A DNA stretch of 53,180 nucleotides. Source: Planctomycetaceae bacterium (GTDB lineage Bacteria > Planctomycetota > Planctomycetia > Planctomycetales > Planctomycetaceae). The stretch lies in assembly GCA_016795145.1 (NCBI GenBank), contig JAEUII010000107.1, forward strand, positions 1 through 53,180, written 5' to 3'. The stretch's first letter is position 1; each line of letters opens with the position of its first letter. Position numbers and translations under genes: made by a program. Under the pieces are notes generated by a model that saw only the letters and a list, made by a program, of their open reading frames with translations, was not told the origin of the DNA and searched no databases. Positions 1 through 8,262 of this stretch are shown here, one piece after another.

Positions 1-21
1 AGCAGCACCTACAGAATCGCA

Positions 22-193
22 AACGGCTGAGGGCAGCCGTTCTACGCTGGGTCGCACGTACGAAGTGCGTGTGCCGCAGGCGCCGGAAGCCGGAGAGTGC
101 ATGTGGTATTGCCGAGATCTGGTGCACTGGAACCACCACGCCTGCACTTGAGCTTCCGGCCGCTGCGCGACACAGGCTTTGCCTGTGCTACCC
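22..193. repeat. dispersed palindromic repeat, family A long form (copy 1)
   Basis: This 172-bp unit matches 6553..6724 without gaps; I count about 15 mismatches. It opens with the hairpin AACGGCTG/CAGCCGTT (22..41, loop AGGG) and closes with the hairpin CACAGGC-TTT-GCCTGTG (171..187). The small reading frame across it (69..257) resembles one at the other copy only because the DNA is repeated, so I do not call it a gene. Its right edge overlaps the last codons of the DUF1501 gene, whose TAG stop (188..190 on the minus strand) lies inside the repeat. Confidence 0.8.
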
Positions 194-1615
194 GTTGAGT
201 AATTCCTTAATCACAAATCCATGCACATCCGTCAGTCGGCGCTGGATGCCGTTGTGATAGTAGCTCAGCTGAGTATGGTCGATCCCAAGAAGATGCAGTG
301 CCGTGGCATGAAGGTCCCATGACATCGTTGGATTCTCTGCCGCTTTGAAGCCGACCGGATCGCTGCTTCCAAACGAAGTGCCGCCGCGAATTCCTCCTCC
401 TGCCATCCACACGGTAAACACGCCTGGATTGTGATCGCGTCCCTTCTGCTTGCCCTGCATGAACGGCTGGCGTCCAAACTCAGACGTGCAGAACACGAGC
501 GTCGTCTCAAGGAGTCCTCGCTGCTTCAGGTCCGTCAGCAGAGCATGCACGCCGCTGTCCAGAATGCGTCCCCAGTAGCCATGGTCTCGCACGATGTCTT
601 CATGTGAATCCCAGTTGGGGCGAATCTTCTTTGAACTTGTGTTCTCGGCCCCGCAGTAAATCTGCACAAAGCGAACACCGCGTTCGACCAGTCGCCGAGC
701 CAGCAGGCACTGTCTTCCGAACGGCCCGATGTCTTCGTCGTCCAGAACGAACAGCTCGTGAGTTGACTGGCTTTCGCGAGCCAGATCGACGGCTTCCGGG
801 GCACTCATCTGAAGTCGAGCCGCCAGTTCGTAACTTCGAATGCGCGCTTCCAGGAGATTATCGTCAGGACGCTGTTGAGCATGCTGACGATTCAGAGTCT
901 GCAGGAACTCTCTCTCGGGTGATTCGTCGGTTCGACGAGCCGTTGCTGGAAACAGATCCGCGATCGCGGGACGATCGGTGCCTGTTTCCATCACCGTTCC
1001 CTGATGCATGGCCGGCAGGAATCCCGCACTCCAGTTGATCACGCCTCCAGGAGGTAATCCGCGAGTATCCGGGAGCACGACAAACGAAGGCAGGTTTTCC
1101 GTCTCGCATCCAAGACCGTAAATCACCCACGAGCCCATGCAGGGGAAGCCCGGACGAATGAATCCGCTGTTCTGCATGAACATCGCCGGACCGTGCAGAG
1201 CCGACTTGTTCTGCATCGAATGAATGAAGCCCATGTCGTCAACATGAAGCGCCATCTTTGGAAACAGATCGCTCAGCCATCGACCACATTCTCCATGCTG
1301 TCGGAACTTCCAGAAGCTCCGAGCAAACTCACCGGCGATTCCGGCGAATGTCTGCTTTCCCAGCTCCGCATCAAACGACGTCCCATGCAGTCGTTCGAGT
1401 TCCGGGCGATAGTCCCACGTATCGACATGACTCAGACCGCCCGGACAGAAGATTTGGATCACAGACGTCGCACGTGCCGGATGCTGAGTCTTCGCACTGA
1501 CGACGTTCTGATCGGCTCGTCCTTCCTCCGCCATCATCCCAGCGAGCGCGGCGAGTCCGAAGCCGTCGCCAAGCCGACCAAGAAACTCCCGCCGATGTGT
1601 GAATGGATGGTTCAT
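188..1615 (-). CDS. DUF1501 domain-containing secreted protein
   Basis: A 475-residue protein of the DUF1501 family, which has an alkaline-phosphatase/sulfatase-like fold and is greatly expanded in planctomycetes; no reaction is firmly established for it. The N-terminus carries a twin-arginine-type leader (RREFLGRLGDGFG at about residues 8-20), so export in folded form is likely. Family blocks are visible: PGGLSHVDTWD near the N-terminus, NWDSHEDIVRDHGYWG and CTSEFGRQP in the second half, and a C-terminal GIDHTQLSYYHNG. Many family members sit beside a DUF1549/DUF1553 cytochrome-type gene; none is present here, where the upstream neighbour is the sigma factor/partner pair. The start codon lies only 5 bp from a family A repeat and no Shine-Dalgarno site is evident. 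The stop codon lies within another repeat copy. Confidence 0.93.
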   Translation of the reverse strand: MNHPFTHRREFLGRLGDGFGLAALAGMMAEEGRADQNVVSAKTQHPARATSVIQIFCPGGLSHVDTWDYRPELERLHGTSFDAELGKQTFAGIAGEFARSFWKFRQHGECGRWLSDLFPKMALHVDDMGFIHSMQNKSALHGPAMFMQNSGFIRPGFPCMGSWVIYGLGCETENLPSFVVLPDTRGLPPGGVINWSAGFLPAMHQGTVMETGTDRPAIADLFPATARRTDESPEREFLQTLNRQHAQQRPDDNLLEARIRSYELAARLQMSAPEAVDLARESQSTHELFVLDDEDIGPFGRQCLLARRLVERGVRFVQIYCGAENTSSKKIRPNWDSHEDIVRDHGYWGRILDSGVHALLTDLKQRGLLETTLVFCTSEFGRQPFMQGKQKGRDHNPGVFTVWMAGGGIRGGTSFGSSDPVGFKAAENPTMSWDLHATALHLLGIDHTQLSYYHNGIQRRLTDVHGFVIKELLNG

Positions 1616-1619
1616 GTTT

Positions 1620-1689
1620 GTAGAGCGATTGTCCCCAATCGCTTCAGAATGCTATTTGGTAACGGCTGAGGACAGCCGTTCTACACTGG
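1620..1689. repeat. family A two-hairpin repeat (short form)
   Basis: Two adjacent perfect hairpins: AGCGATTG/CAATCGCT (1624..1643, loop TCCC) and AACGGCTG/CAGCCGTT (1661..1680, loop AGGA), joined by a 17-nt linker. The same 70-bp unit recurs at 3760..3829 and, degenerate in the first hairpin, at 6510. It fills most of the gap between the DUF1501 start and the 3' end of the anti-sigma-like gene. There is no T-run after either hairpin, so it does not look like a classical intrinsic terminator. Confidence 0.85.
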
Positions 1690-1739
1690 CACTCGCACCA
1701 TGCCGCTCCACGATAGTAACCGACTCAACAGGCCATGGT

Positions 1740-3122
1740 CTACTTGGTGATCGAGAACGGAAGTTCCGATTCGGAAATGTCTCGGACCCTCAGATCTCCA
1801 AACACCCCGCGAAGTACCTTGCCGTGTTTCAATCGATACCAGCAGATGATCTGGTCAGCCTTACCCACAGTCGCTCCTGACGCTGCGAACTGGAAACTGT
1901 CGGGGACTGTATTGTCTGTCACGAATCTCTGCACTGGCGACTGATAGATCTCACGCATTCGAAACTTGTCGACCTGCCGGATCAATGCACTGGCTACTGC
2001 GGATCGATCCTCTTCCTTCTTTGCCCATTCTGTATTCAGTTTGTCGGAGTCAAACGCACTGAAGAGAGAATCTGGAAACGCCTGGTCATTGAAAGCCACG
2101 GCCGCTCGAACATATTCCAGCATCTCATCCTCGGTCACCGTCGGAGGTGCAATTGTCTCCAGAGCATAACCTTCGGGAGCATTCAGACTGAACTCACCGG
2201 CTTCAATCGCGGGCTTCAGCTGAATGTTGTGGATCAACGCTGCAAGTGGTTCCATTGAACCCCAGTCGTCCTGCGGAGGGCGCACCTGTTTTTCCAGCTG
2301 TTCGAGTTCGTCCGTTTCGGAGTTCGGCGTCCAGGTGCCTGCGAGCTGTTTTGTCTTTGAGTCAAAGTACATATCCAGCCGAGTTCGCTTACCGACTTCC
2401 GAATCCAGCACAATCACCCGAGCCACGTTAACATCGGCGCCGTCAATCGTGGTTGGCCCGGGCATCGAAACCGATTTGACCCGCATTGAGCCCGGAAGGT
2501 CACGGCCTCGCAGTGCATCGCCGTACCATGCAAATGGACCTCGAGGATCCTGTTGATGGTCGAGCACCTTGATTGCCGCTTTTCTGTCCTTCAACTGCAG
2601 CTCAAGTATCCGGCCTGCGTTATGGTCCGAGATCACGACCTTGTAGACTTTGCCGCTGCGATCGATCCTGGTTTCTCGATACTGACCTGGATGGCGATAA
2701 GCGAACAGGCGATCCTCTTTTTCCACCCAGCTCGACTTGCCATCGCGACTTGAGACTCGAATATAAAATGTCACCGTCCAGGTCATCTGGCGAACCTGAT
2801 CGATCCCCGGAATCTCATCGGCGAATGCTTTGGGATCGAGTGAAACTCCTCCGAAGTTCAGCCACGACACCCCAGTGATCAGCATAAGAATTGCCGCAAT
2901 TGCCCATCTCATTCTGGACATAAACTTCTTCCGTCCTGTTGTGACCTCTGTACCTTTCTGAAGATCACGAGCACGCTCGGCGTTTCCAGACGCCCGTCGG
3001 GAGCTGTCCTGCAGACCTGCCGCGGCATCAGGATATTTCTGACACCATTCAGAAAAATCAGGTGTCGGGACGGATCCCAGTTCGGCCTGCAAAAGCCTGT
3101 CTGTTTCTGATTCGTGTGTCAT
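1740..3122 (-). CDS. one-TM membrane protein, probable anti-sigma partner of the ECF factor
   Basis: A 460-residue protein with a cytoplasmic N-terminus of about 70 residues, one hydrophobic segment (WAIAAILMLITGVSWLNF, about 72-90) and a long extracytoplasmic part. The latter contains strand-rich stretches such as RLDMYFDSKTKQLAGTW that resemble the LolA/MucB-type fold common in planctomycete sigma-regulator proteins. The start codon overlaps the stop of the sigma-factor gene by 4 bp (ATGA at 3119..3122), which implies translational coupling. I see no zinc-binding HxxxCxxC anti-sigma motif, so the role of holding the sigma factor at the membrane is inferred from context and topology. It could instead be a simple sensor or a regulon member. 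Confidence 0.8.
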   Translation of the reverse strand: MTHESETDRLLQAELGSVPTPDFSEWCQKYPDAAAGLQDSSRRASGNAERARDLQKGTEVTTGRKKFMSRMRWAIAAILMLITGVSWLNFGGVSLDPKAFADEIPGIDQVRQMTWTVTFYIRVSSRDGKSSWVEKEDRLFAYRHPGQYRETRIDRSGKVYKVVISDHNAGRILELQLKDRKAAIKVLDHQQDPRGPFAWYGDALRGRDLPGSMRVKSVSMPGPTTIDGADVNVARVIVLDSEVGKRTRLDMYFDSKTKQLAGTWTPNSETDELEQLEKQVRPPQDDWGSMEPLAALIHNIQLKPAIEAGEFSLNAPEGYALETIAPPTVTEDEMLEYVRAAVAFNDQAFPDSLFSAFDSDKLNTEWAKKEEDRSAVASALIRQVDKFRMREIYQSPVQRFVTDNTVPDSFQFAASGATVGKADQIICWYRLKHGKVLRGVFGDLRVRDISESELPFSITK

Positions 3123-3679
3123 GGTTTCTTTCCTGGTTGGCCAGCGGAAGTCCGCCGTAACGATGCTTCTTCGGGTTCCAGAAACTCAGCCATTTTCGCG
3201 CGAGCTCGCTGCAGACGACCTTGAATCGCCTGCGGTGATAGTTGCACGACTTCGGCGATCTCTTCATACGTGAGTCGACTGAAGTAATGCAGCATCACAA
3301 TTTCACGTGCGGTCGCGTCGAGCGATGAGAGAGCGTCGTGGACGTCACGCCTCAACCCCGGCAGCACGGTATCGCTCGTCTCGTCGTGAACCTCAGTAAA
3401 CGGCTCATATTTCGACTGACCCTTCGCCAGCCGTGTCGCCGTGCGACGACAAATTGTCCCAAGCCATTCCGGAAACCGAGCCGGGTTCTGCAGAGTACGA
3501 AGCGTCTGACACGCTGTGGCAAACGCTTCCTGAGCAGCATCCTCCGAAAGATGCAGGTCCCAGAGCTGGCAGCGTGCAACCCCGACCGCCATGCGATAAT
3601 GGCGTTCGTACAGCAGGCCAAAGCTAGCCAGATCTCCCTGGCAAGCGGCATTCACCAGCTCTTCATCACTTTTGGGCAA
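3119..3679 (-). CDS. ECF-type RNA polymerase sigma factor
   Basis: A 186-residue sigma-70 family protein with region 2 (core binding and -10 recognition; LYERHYRMAVGVAR, then LSEDAAQEAFATACQTL at about 44-60) and region 4 (helix-turn-helix; LTYEEIAEVVQLSPQAIQGRLQRARAKM at about 136-163, written here as two joined helices). Regions 1 and 3 are missing, as in ECF factors. The start is a TTG; a GGGAG site lies about 8 nt upstream on the minus strand, which supports it. It is translationally coupled to the membrane partner gene. The Lys/Gln/Pro tail after residue 170 is not conserved in the family. Targets are unknown. Confidence 0.93.
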   Translation of the reverse strand: MPKSDEELVNAACQGDLASFGLLYERHYRMAVGVARCQLWDLHLSEDAAQEAFATACQTLRTLQNPARFPEWLGTICRRTATRLAKGQSKYEPFTEVHDETSDTVLPGLRRDVHDALSSLDATAREIVMLHYFSRLTYEEIAEVVQLSPQAIQGRLQRARAKMAEFLEPEEASLRRTSAGQPGKKP

Positions 3680-3759
3680 GGATTGCTCCCGGTCTTCGGA
3701 CGGTTGTAACCAGTCGTCGCAAAGTTAGTGCATCCACGCAACCGAAAATGAGCGCGAGC

Positions 3760-3829
3760 GTAGAGCGATTGTCCTCAATCGGTTCAGAATGCTATTGGGT
3801 AACGGCTGAGGACAGCCGTTTTACACTGG
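3760..3829. repeat. family A two-hairpin repeat (short form)
   Basis: Same unit as 1620..1689. The first hairpin loop is TCCT and the second is AGGA, exact reverse complements. The 8-mer TGTCCTCA across the first loop is the reverse complement of TGAGGACA across the second. It ends 2 bp before the stop codon of the downstream esterase gene (3832..3834). Confidence 0.85.
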
Positions 3830-3831
3830 GG

Positions 3832-6426
3832 CTACTTGACGACGGTCAGTTTCCGCTGATACACGGCCGTGCCGTTGGCAACGAAGAGCGTCGAGTGATC
3901 CTTTCCTGCAAGGACGGCGGTCACAAGCGGCTGGCTTGAGTCTGGTCGAGGCAGGACTCCGCAGGGGCGACCGGTGGGGTCGAAGATCTGAACGCCCAGG
4001 TCGCTGGTGACGTAGTAACGACCGGCCTTGTCAACCGCCATCCCGTCACCCTTTGATGAGGCGACATACGGCGGAGCTTCGTTGAATTTGAATTCCCCCT
4101 TCGGATCAATCGCCAGTCGCATTGGCATGGTTGGCATTTTGGCATCCAGCACGCCCCCCGCGTTGACTCGGAACGTCCATGTCGTGTCACCACCGTAATC
4201 AGACACCGCCAGTGTTCCGCCATCGTTTGACAGTGCAATGCCGTTGGGCTTTGAAACTCCCGTATCGGCAACCGTGACTTCTCCGGTCTTCGGATCAACT
4301 CGCTTCACCTGCGAAGCTCCGGTGTCGGTGAACAGGATGAAGCCATCTTTCGTCACGGCGAGATCATTCGGCTTAACGCCTTCTGCAACCACCTTGATTT
4401 CTCCGGATGTCGGATCGATCGAGATGATGCGATTCTTCGAACCTTGGCAGGCGTACATCACCGATCCACCAGGGCTGAATTCGAGCCCGCTGACAGATTC
4501 CCTGCAGAGTTCCTTCTTCGAACCATCTTCGGCGCTGATGCGAACGACAGACGGTGCCTTCATGTCACAGAAGAAGACGTTACCCTCTTTGTCGGTACAC
4601 AATGCATCTGCGAAGCCCAGGCCGTCTGCCGCCACACTCCAGCCTTCGCCAGGAATGAGCAGATTCAGCAGCGTCAGATCACCGCCAAGATCTCCCTTCG
4701 TGTCGATCTTCGGAACGTGAGCTTCCTTGCGCCAGAGCCACTTTACCGCGTCGGGGAACAAAGCTCCGCCATGATCCGCGTTGTGTGCATAACCTTCCGC
4801 CTGTTCGAAGCGAACATCGTAACCCACGTAGTTGAGTGCTGAAGCCATCTGCTGATTGGCCCACCACCAGCTTCCAAAGGGATTGTCGACGTCACCACTT
4901 GTGTCGGCAATGAAAATGCGAATTGGCTTCGGCTCGGTCTTTCGAATCAGCGACGGATACACATTGCCGCCTCGCAAATTGGTGAAGCTGCCAATCGTGG
5001 ACAACACTTTGCGAAACGCATCCGGACGCTCCCATGCAACCGTCCAGGAACAGATGCCTCCGGAGCTGGCACCGCAGATGGCTCGCATGCTGGGATCGCT
5101 GGAGATGTTGTAGGACTTCTGAACCTCCGGAATGATTTCTTCCAGCAGGAATCGGGCATAACGGTCGCCGAGACTGTCATATTCGAAGCTGCGATTGGAA
5201 CTCTTCCAGGGACTGTCCGGTTTGCCCTTTGTTTTGTCGTGTCCAGGATTGATGAACACGGCAATCGTCACCGGCATGTCACCGCGAGCAATCAAATTGT
5301 CGAACACCACCGGGACTCGAAATCGTCCTTTCACGTCGCGGTAACTGTGTCCGTCCTGGAAGATCATCAATGCCGCAGGCTCTTCCTTCTTGTACTGAGC
5401 TGGCACGTAGACCGACCAGTCGCGAGTCGTATTCTCGAAGACCTTCGATTCAAAGGCCGGCATGTCAGTCACGGTCCCGTGCGGAACGTCATCTTTCGCG
5501 ACAGCATCCGGATGCGGCTTCCATTCGGGCTTTGATTCGACGACAGGGCGATTGTCCGATGCGGCATTTTCGTCCCACAGCCACTTCAGAGCCACAGGGA
5601 AAACTTCACCCGCCCATTTGCCACTGTGTCCGCCATCGGTCATCACGAACTTGTACTTGTAACCCGCGAACTGCAGCGCGGCGGCCAGGTCCTGATTGCC
5701 AAGCGGCCAGCTGCCATGCAGGTTGCTCAGATCGTCCTTGCCTTCCTGCAGATAGATTTTGATGGGCTTAGGACTTTTGTGAGTTTTCCGCACGAGTCCT
5801 GGATACGCCCAGCCTCCTCGGATGTTGGTGTAACTTCCGATGTGGCTCAGCACCTTTCCGAATTGGTCAGGCCGTTCCCATGCCACTGTGAAGGCGCAAA
5901 TGGCTCCGGAGGAAATGCCGCACACAGCTCGCTCTGCGGGATCCGTCGAAACGTTCAGCCCCTTCAGTGCGACGGGAAGGAATTCATCGATGAGGAACTT
6001 CGAGTATCGGTCTCCCATCGAGTCATATTCGAACGAACGGTTACTTCGATCTGCGGCACCGGGAGCTGTGGCAGGGATCGTGCCGGGATTGACGAACACG
6101 GCGATGGTCACTGGCATCGCCTTCTGGTGAATCAGATTGTCGAAGACGATTGGTGTCCGAAACGCACCGTCGGCTTTCACGTAGCCCGTTCCATCCATGA
6201 AGACCATCAGCCTGGCAGGTACTGAGTCTTTGTACTGAGCTGGCACATAGACGCTGTAGTCTCGCTTCGTGCCCGGAAAGATCTGGCTGTCTGTGAAAAC
6301 TCCGGAAGTCACTTTTCCCTGCGGAACTCCCGCCTGGACAACTCGATCGGGATGATCCTGAGCACTCAGCGAGGAACCCGAGATGGCCGTTGTGAGGCAT
6401 AACGTGAGAAGGAAGGCGGTACGCAT
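3832..6426 (-). CDS. secreted tandem esterase / SMP-30-type beta-propeller fusion
   Basis: An 864-residue exported protein made of three parts. Two homologous esterase domains of the enterochelin-esterase/EstD class occupy about residues 30-285 and 310-565; each has a nucleophile elbow (GISSG with Ser172; GASSG with Ser454) and repeats the same blocks (DYSVYVPAQYK / DWSVYVPAQYK, SNRSFEYDS). The remainder (about 590-864) is an SMP-30/gluconolactonase-like propeller (DKEGNVFFCDM, KPNGIALSNDGGTLAVSD). A signal peptide spans about 1-22 (AFLLTLCLTTAISGSSLSA). I place the start at the ATG at 6426; the longer reading frame begins with TTG at 6441. The putative catalytic His differs between halves (GGHSG at 266-270 versus a region with DHGG at about 551). 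It probably cleaves carbohydrate esters and lactones in the periplasm; the substrate is not known. Confidence 0.92.
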   Translation of the reverse strand: MRTAFLLTLCLTTAISGSSLSAQDHPDRVVQAGVPQGKVTSGVFTDSQIFPGTKRDYSVYVPAQYKDSVPARLMVFMDGTGYVKADGAFRTPIVFDNLIHQKAMPVTIAVFVNPGTIPATAPGAADRSNRSFEYDSMGDRYSKFLIDEFLPVALKGLNVSTDPAERAVCGISSGAICAFTVAWERPDQFGKVLSHIGSYTNIRGGWAYPGLVRKTHKSPKPIKIYLQEGKDDLSNLHGSWPLGNQDLAAALQFAGYKYKFVMTDGGHSGKWAGEVFPVALKWLWDENAASDNRPVVESKPEWKPHPDAVAKDDVPHGTVTDMPAFESKVFENTTRDWSVYVPAQYKKEEPAALMIFQDGHSYRDVKGRFRVPVVFDNLIARGDMPVTIAVFINPGHDKTKGKPDSPWKSSNRSFEYDSLGDRYARFLLEEIIPEVQKSYNISSDPSMRAICGASSGGICSWTVAWERPDAFRKVLSTIGSFTNLRGGNVYPSLIRKTEPKPIRIFIADTSGDVDNPFGSWWWANQQMASALNYVGYDVRFEQAEGYAHNADHGGALFPDAVKWLWRKEAHVPKIDTKGDLGGDLTLLNLLIPGEGWSVAADGLGFADALCTDKEGNVFFCDMKAPSVVRISAEDGSKKELCRESVSGLEFSPGGSVMYACQGSKNRIISIDPTSGEIKVVAEGVKPNDLAVTKDGFILFTDTGASQVKRVDPKTGEVTVADTGVSKPNGIALSNDGGTLAVSDYGGDTTWTFRVNAGGVLDAKMPTMPMRLAIDPKGEFKFNEAPPYVASSKGDGMAVDKAGRYYVTSDLGVQIFDPTGRPCGVLPRPDSSQPLVTAVLAGKDHSTLFVANGTAVYQRKLTVVK

Positions 6427-6509
6427 GGCGGGAACTCTCAAACAGGACGCTGTGGAAGGTCGTGGAAGAGAGAATAGCTGCGGGGCGTGAGTCCTTCAAA
6501 TCACGCGAG

Positions 6510-6885
6510 AGTCGAGCGATTGTCCTCAATGGCTTGCGGCTGCGTTGCGGGGAACGGCTGAGGACAGCCGTTCTACGCTGGGTAGCACGTACGCAGTGCG
6601 TGTGCCGCAGGCGCCGGAAGCCGGAGAGTGCATGTGGTATTGTCGAGGCCCGGTGCACTGGGACCATCACGCATTCACTTTGGGTTCCGGCCGCTGCGCG
6701 TCACAGGCTTTGCCTGTGCTACCCAGTAGGTTCTCTCTGCCGGAGAGAACTTTCGCCGTCAGGCGAACCGTGTTCTGTCGCATGGCCTGCCGTACCATTT
6801 TTCCACGTTGACCGAATGAGAGATTGGCACGCGGCAAGGGCGCTGGTCGCGGCGAGGCCGCGAAGTGCTGCTCGGCAAGCAGCAC
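6510..6885. repeat. family A repeat followed by a run of perfect hairpins
   Basis: Starts with a degenerate copy of the first family A hairpin, then the 172-bp long form (6553..6724). After it come further perfect hairpins: GTTCTCTC/GAGAGAAC (6730..6750), TTCGCC/GGCGAA (6752..6767), CGCGGC/GCCGCG (6848..6862) and GTGCTGCT/AGCAGCAC (6865..6885). With the two hairpins of the long form this gives six in about 330 bp. It occupies the intergenic gap between the esterase start and the LAB_N gene end; no credible coding sequence is seen in it. Confidence 0.8.
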
Positions 6886-6899
6886 CTACACGGATAACA

Positions 6900-7238
6900 T
6901 CACGCTGCTCGCCGTGATTCAGGCTTATGGTGCAGTTCGAGCGTGCCGGCCGCGGCTTCTGAACTCGAAGCCAGTGCTTTGCGTTCGCGCACGATCAGCT
7001 GCAGATTGCGAGCATAGATGAACAGACCGGTCGATTGTCCAAAGATGATGACAACGTCTCGGCGATGGATGCCGTAAGCCATCAGCATGATTGCACCGCC
7101 AATGCTGAAGTACCAGAACATGGGAGGCGTCACACTCTTTTTGGCTCGCTCGCTGCTAAGCCACTGAACGACGAACCTCGCGCTGAACACCAGCTGGCCC
7201 AGTAAACCGAAGGCTATCCAGATTTGTTCGCTCGTCAT
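6900..7238 (-). CDS. LAB_N domain membrane protein (lipid A biosynthesis N-terminal-like)
   Basis: A 112-residue integral membrane protein of the LAB_N family. It has about three hydrophobic segments (IWIAFGLLGQLVFSARFVVQW; FWYFSIGGAIMLMAYGI; VVIIFGQSTGLFIYARN) and family signature residues RFVVQW and SVTPPMFWYFS. In other bacteria such domains lie next to or are fused with GT2 dolichyl-phosphate-type glycosyltransferases that modify lipids with sugars, which is the arrangement here: it follows the GT2 gene and overlaps it by 83 bp in another frame. The family start is well conserved at this ATG. It likely acts at the inner membrane with that glycosyltransferase; the exact role of LAB_N is unproven. 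The 25-residue C-terminal tail is not part of the domain. Confidence 0.88.
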   Translation of the reverse strand: MTSEQIWIAFGLLGQLVFSARFVVQWLSSERAKKSVTPPMFWYFSIGGAIMLMAYGIHRRDVVIIFGQSTGLFIYARNLQLIVRERKALASSSEAAAGTLELHHKPESRRAA

Positions 7239-7965
7239 GGGCCTGATCCATCAGCTCAATAACCGGAAGGTGGGTTCGATGCATCAGCCATGCAACACCT
7301 GCAAGGTCAATGATGCCGTTGATAAGGCGTCGCAGAGTATCGTAGTGCGACCGACCATGGATTCTCGGACGGTGTTTCACCGACACGGAGATCACACGAC
7401 CGCCGCTTCGGACAACAAGTGCCGGTAGAAAGCGATGCATGTGAGTAAAGCGAGGAAGCTTCAAGAAAGTATCGCGGTAGAACACCTTGATCCCGCAACC
7501 GGAATCAGGCGTCTGGTCTCGCAGGATTCTGCCCCGCACGAAGTTGGCGATGCGAGAACTAACCAGTCTCCATGCGGAGTCTTTGCGTCGGGTTCGCTGG
7601 CCAGCCACCAACTGAACTCGATTCGCAAGTTCCGGCTGCAGCAGAGCATCCAGCATGGCCGGCAGATCCGAGGGATCGTTCTGTCCGTCCCCGTCCAGCG
7701 TGGCAATGACAGGAGCAATGGCCATATCAACGCCTGTGATCAGCGCAGCACTTTGGCCGCACTGGTTTCCATGTCGCACGACACGCAATTCAGGAACCGA
7801 CTGCTTCAGACTCTGAAGGACAGCCGGCATAGAATCTGAGCTGCAGTCATCCACAACGATAATCTCAAAGCGAAACAAACCGCTGAGCGAGTTGCAGATT
7901 TCATGAACCAGAGACTTGATATTCTTAGCTTCATTATGGGCCGGAATAACGACGGAAACCTGCAT
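7156..7965 (-). CDS. GT2 family glycosyltransferase (dolichol-phosphate-mannosyltransferase-like)
   Basis: A 269-residue family 2 glycosyltransferase. It begins QVSVVIPAHNEAKNI, has the nucleotide-binding VVDDCSSD block and the acidic motif LDGDGQNDPSDLP, so it likely transfers a sugar from a nucleotide donor to a polyprenyl phosphate at the cytoplasmic face of the membrane. The longest reading frame starts 17 codons earlier at 8016, but the ATG at 7965 has a strong AGGGAGGAG site a few bases upstream and begins exactly at the conserved strand, so I use it. It lacks the C-terminal membrane helices found in ArnC/GtrB proteins; the LAB_N partner may supply the anchor. The last 28 residues overlap the LAB_N gene and look unconserved. 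Confidence 0.9.
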   Translation of the reverse strand: MQVSVVIPAHNEAKNIKSLVHEICNSLSGLFRFEIIVVDDCSSDSMPAVLQSLKQSVPELRVVRHGNQCGQSAALITGVDMAIAPVIATLDGDGQNDPSDLPAMLDALLQPELANRVQLVAGQRTRRKDSAWRLVSSRIANFVRGRILRDQTPDSGCGIKVFYRDTFLKLPRFTHMHRFLPALVVRSGGRVISVSVKHRPRIHGRSHYDTLRRLINGIIDLAGVAWLMHRTHLPVIELMDQAHDERTNLDSLRFTGPAGVQREVRRSVA

Positions 7966-8102
7966 GAGCTCCTCCCTGAGGCTCATTCGTTGTCGCGCAA
8001 TGGAAGGCTCGGCCATCTACGACAGACGTAGCAGAAGTTTGGAGGGCTGTCGGAATTCTGTCAACGGGAGTTCCCGCCCGTCCCAAGTACGAACTGGCGC
8101 AG

Positions 8103-8135
8103 AAAAAAGCCCCGGAAACGCTGGTTTTCCGGGGC
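8103..8135 (-). terminator. intrinsic terminator after the AGCS symporter gene
   Basis: A perfect 10-bp stem GCCCCGGAAA/TTTCCGGGGC (8109..8135) followed on the minus strand by six T residues (A-run 8103..8108 on the plus strand). It lies about 130 bp beyond the symporter stop codon and before the GT2 gene, so the two are probably separate transcription units. Confidence 0.85.
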
Positions 8136-8262
8136 GATGAGTCGATTCGCGCGCCTTCAGGACAGAGAGTTCGTGATGCCCGTAGTGGATCTTGCTAAAG
8201 ATCCATGAATCGCAGCACCTTTCACGCGATCCACGCCACGAAACTCAAAGCCTGACGAAGCA

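Noticed and set aside
69..257. Small reading frame similar to one in 6462..6917
   Set aside because: Both are translations of the family A repeat DNA; there is no ribosome site and composition is Arg/Cys-rich.
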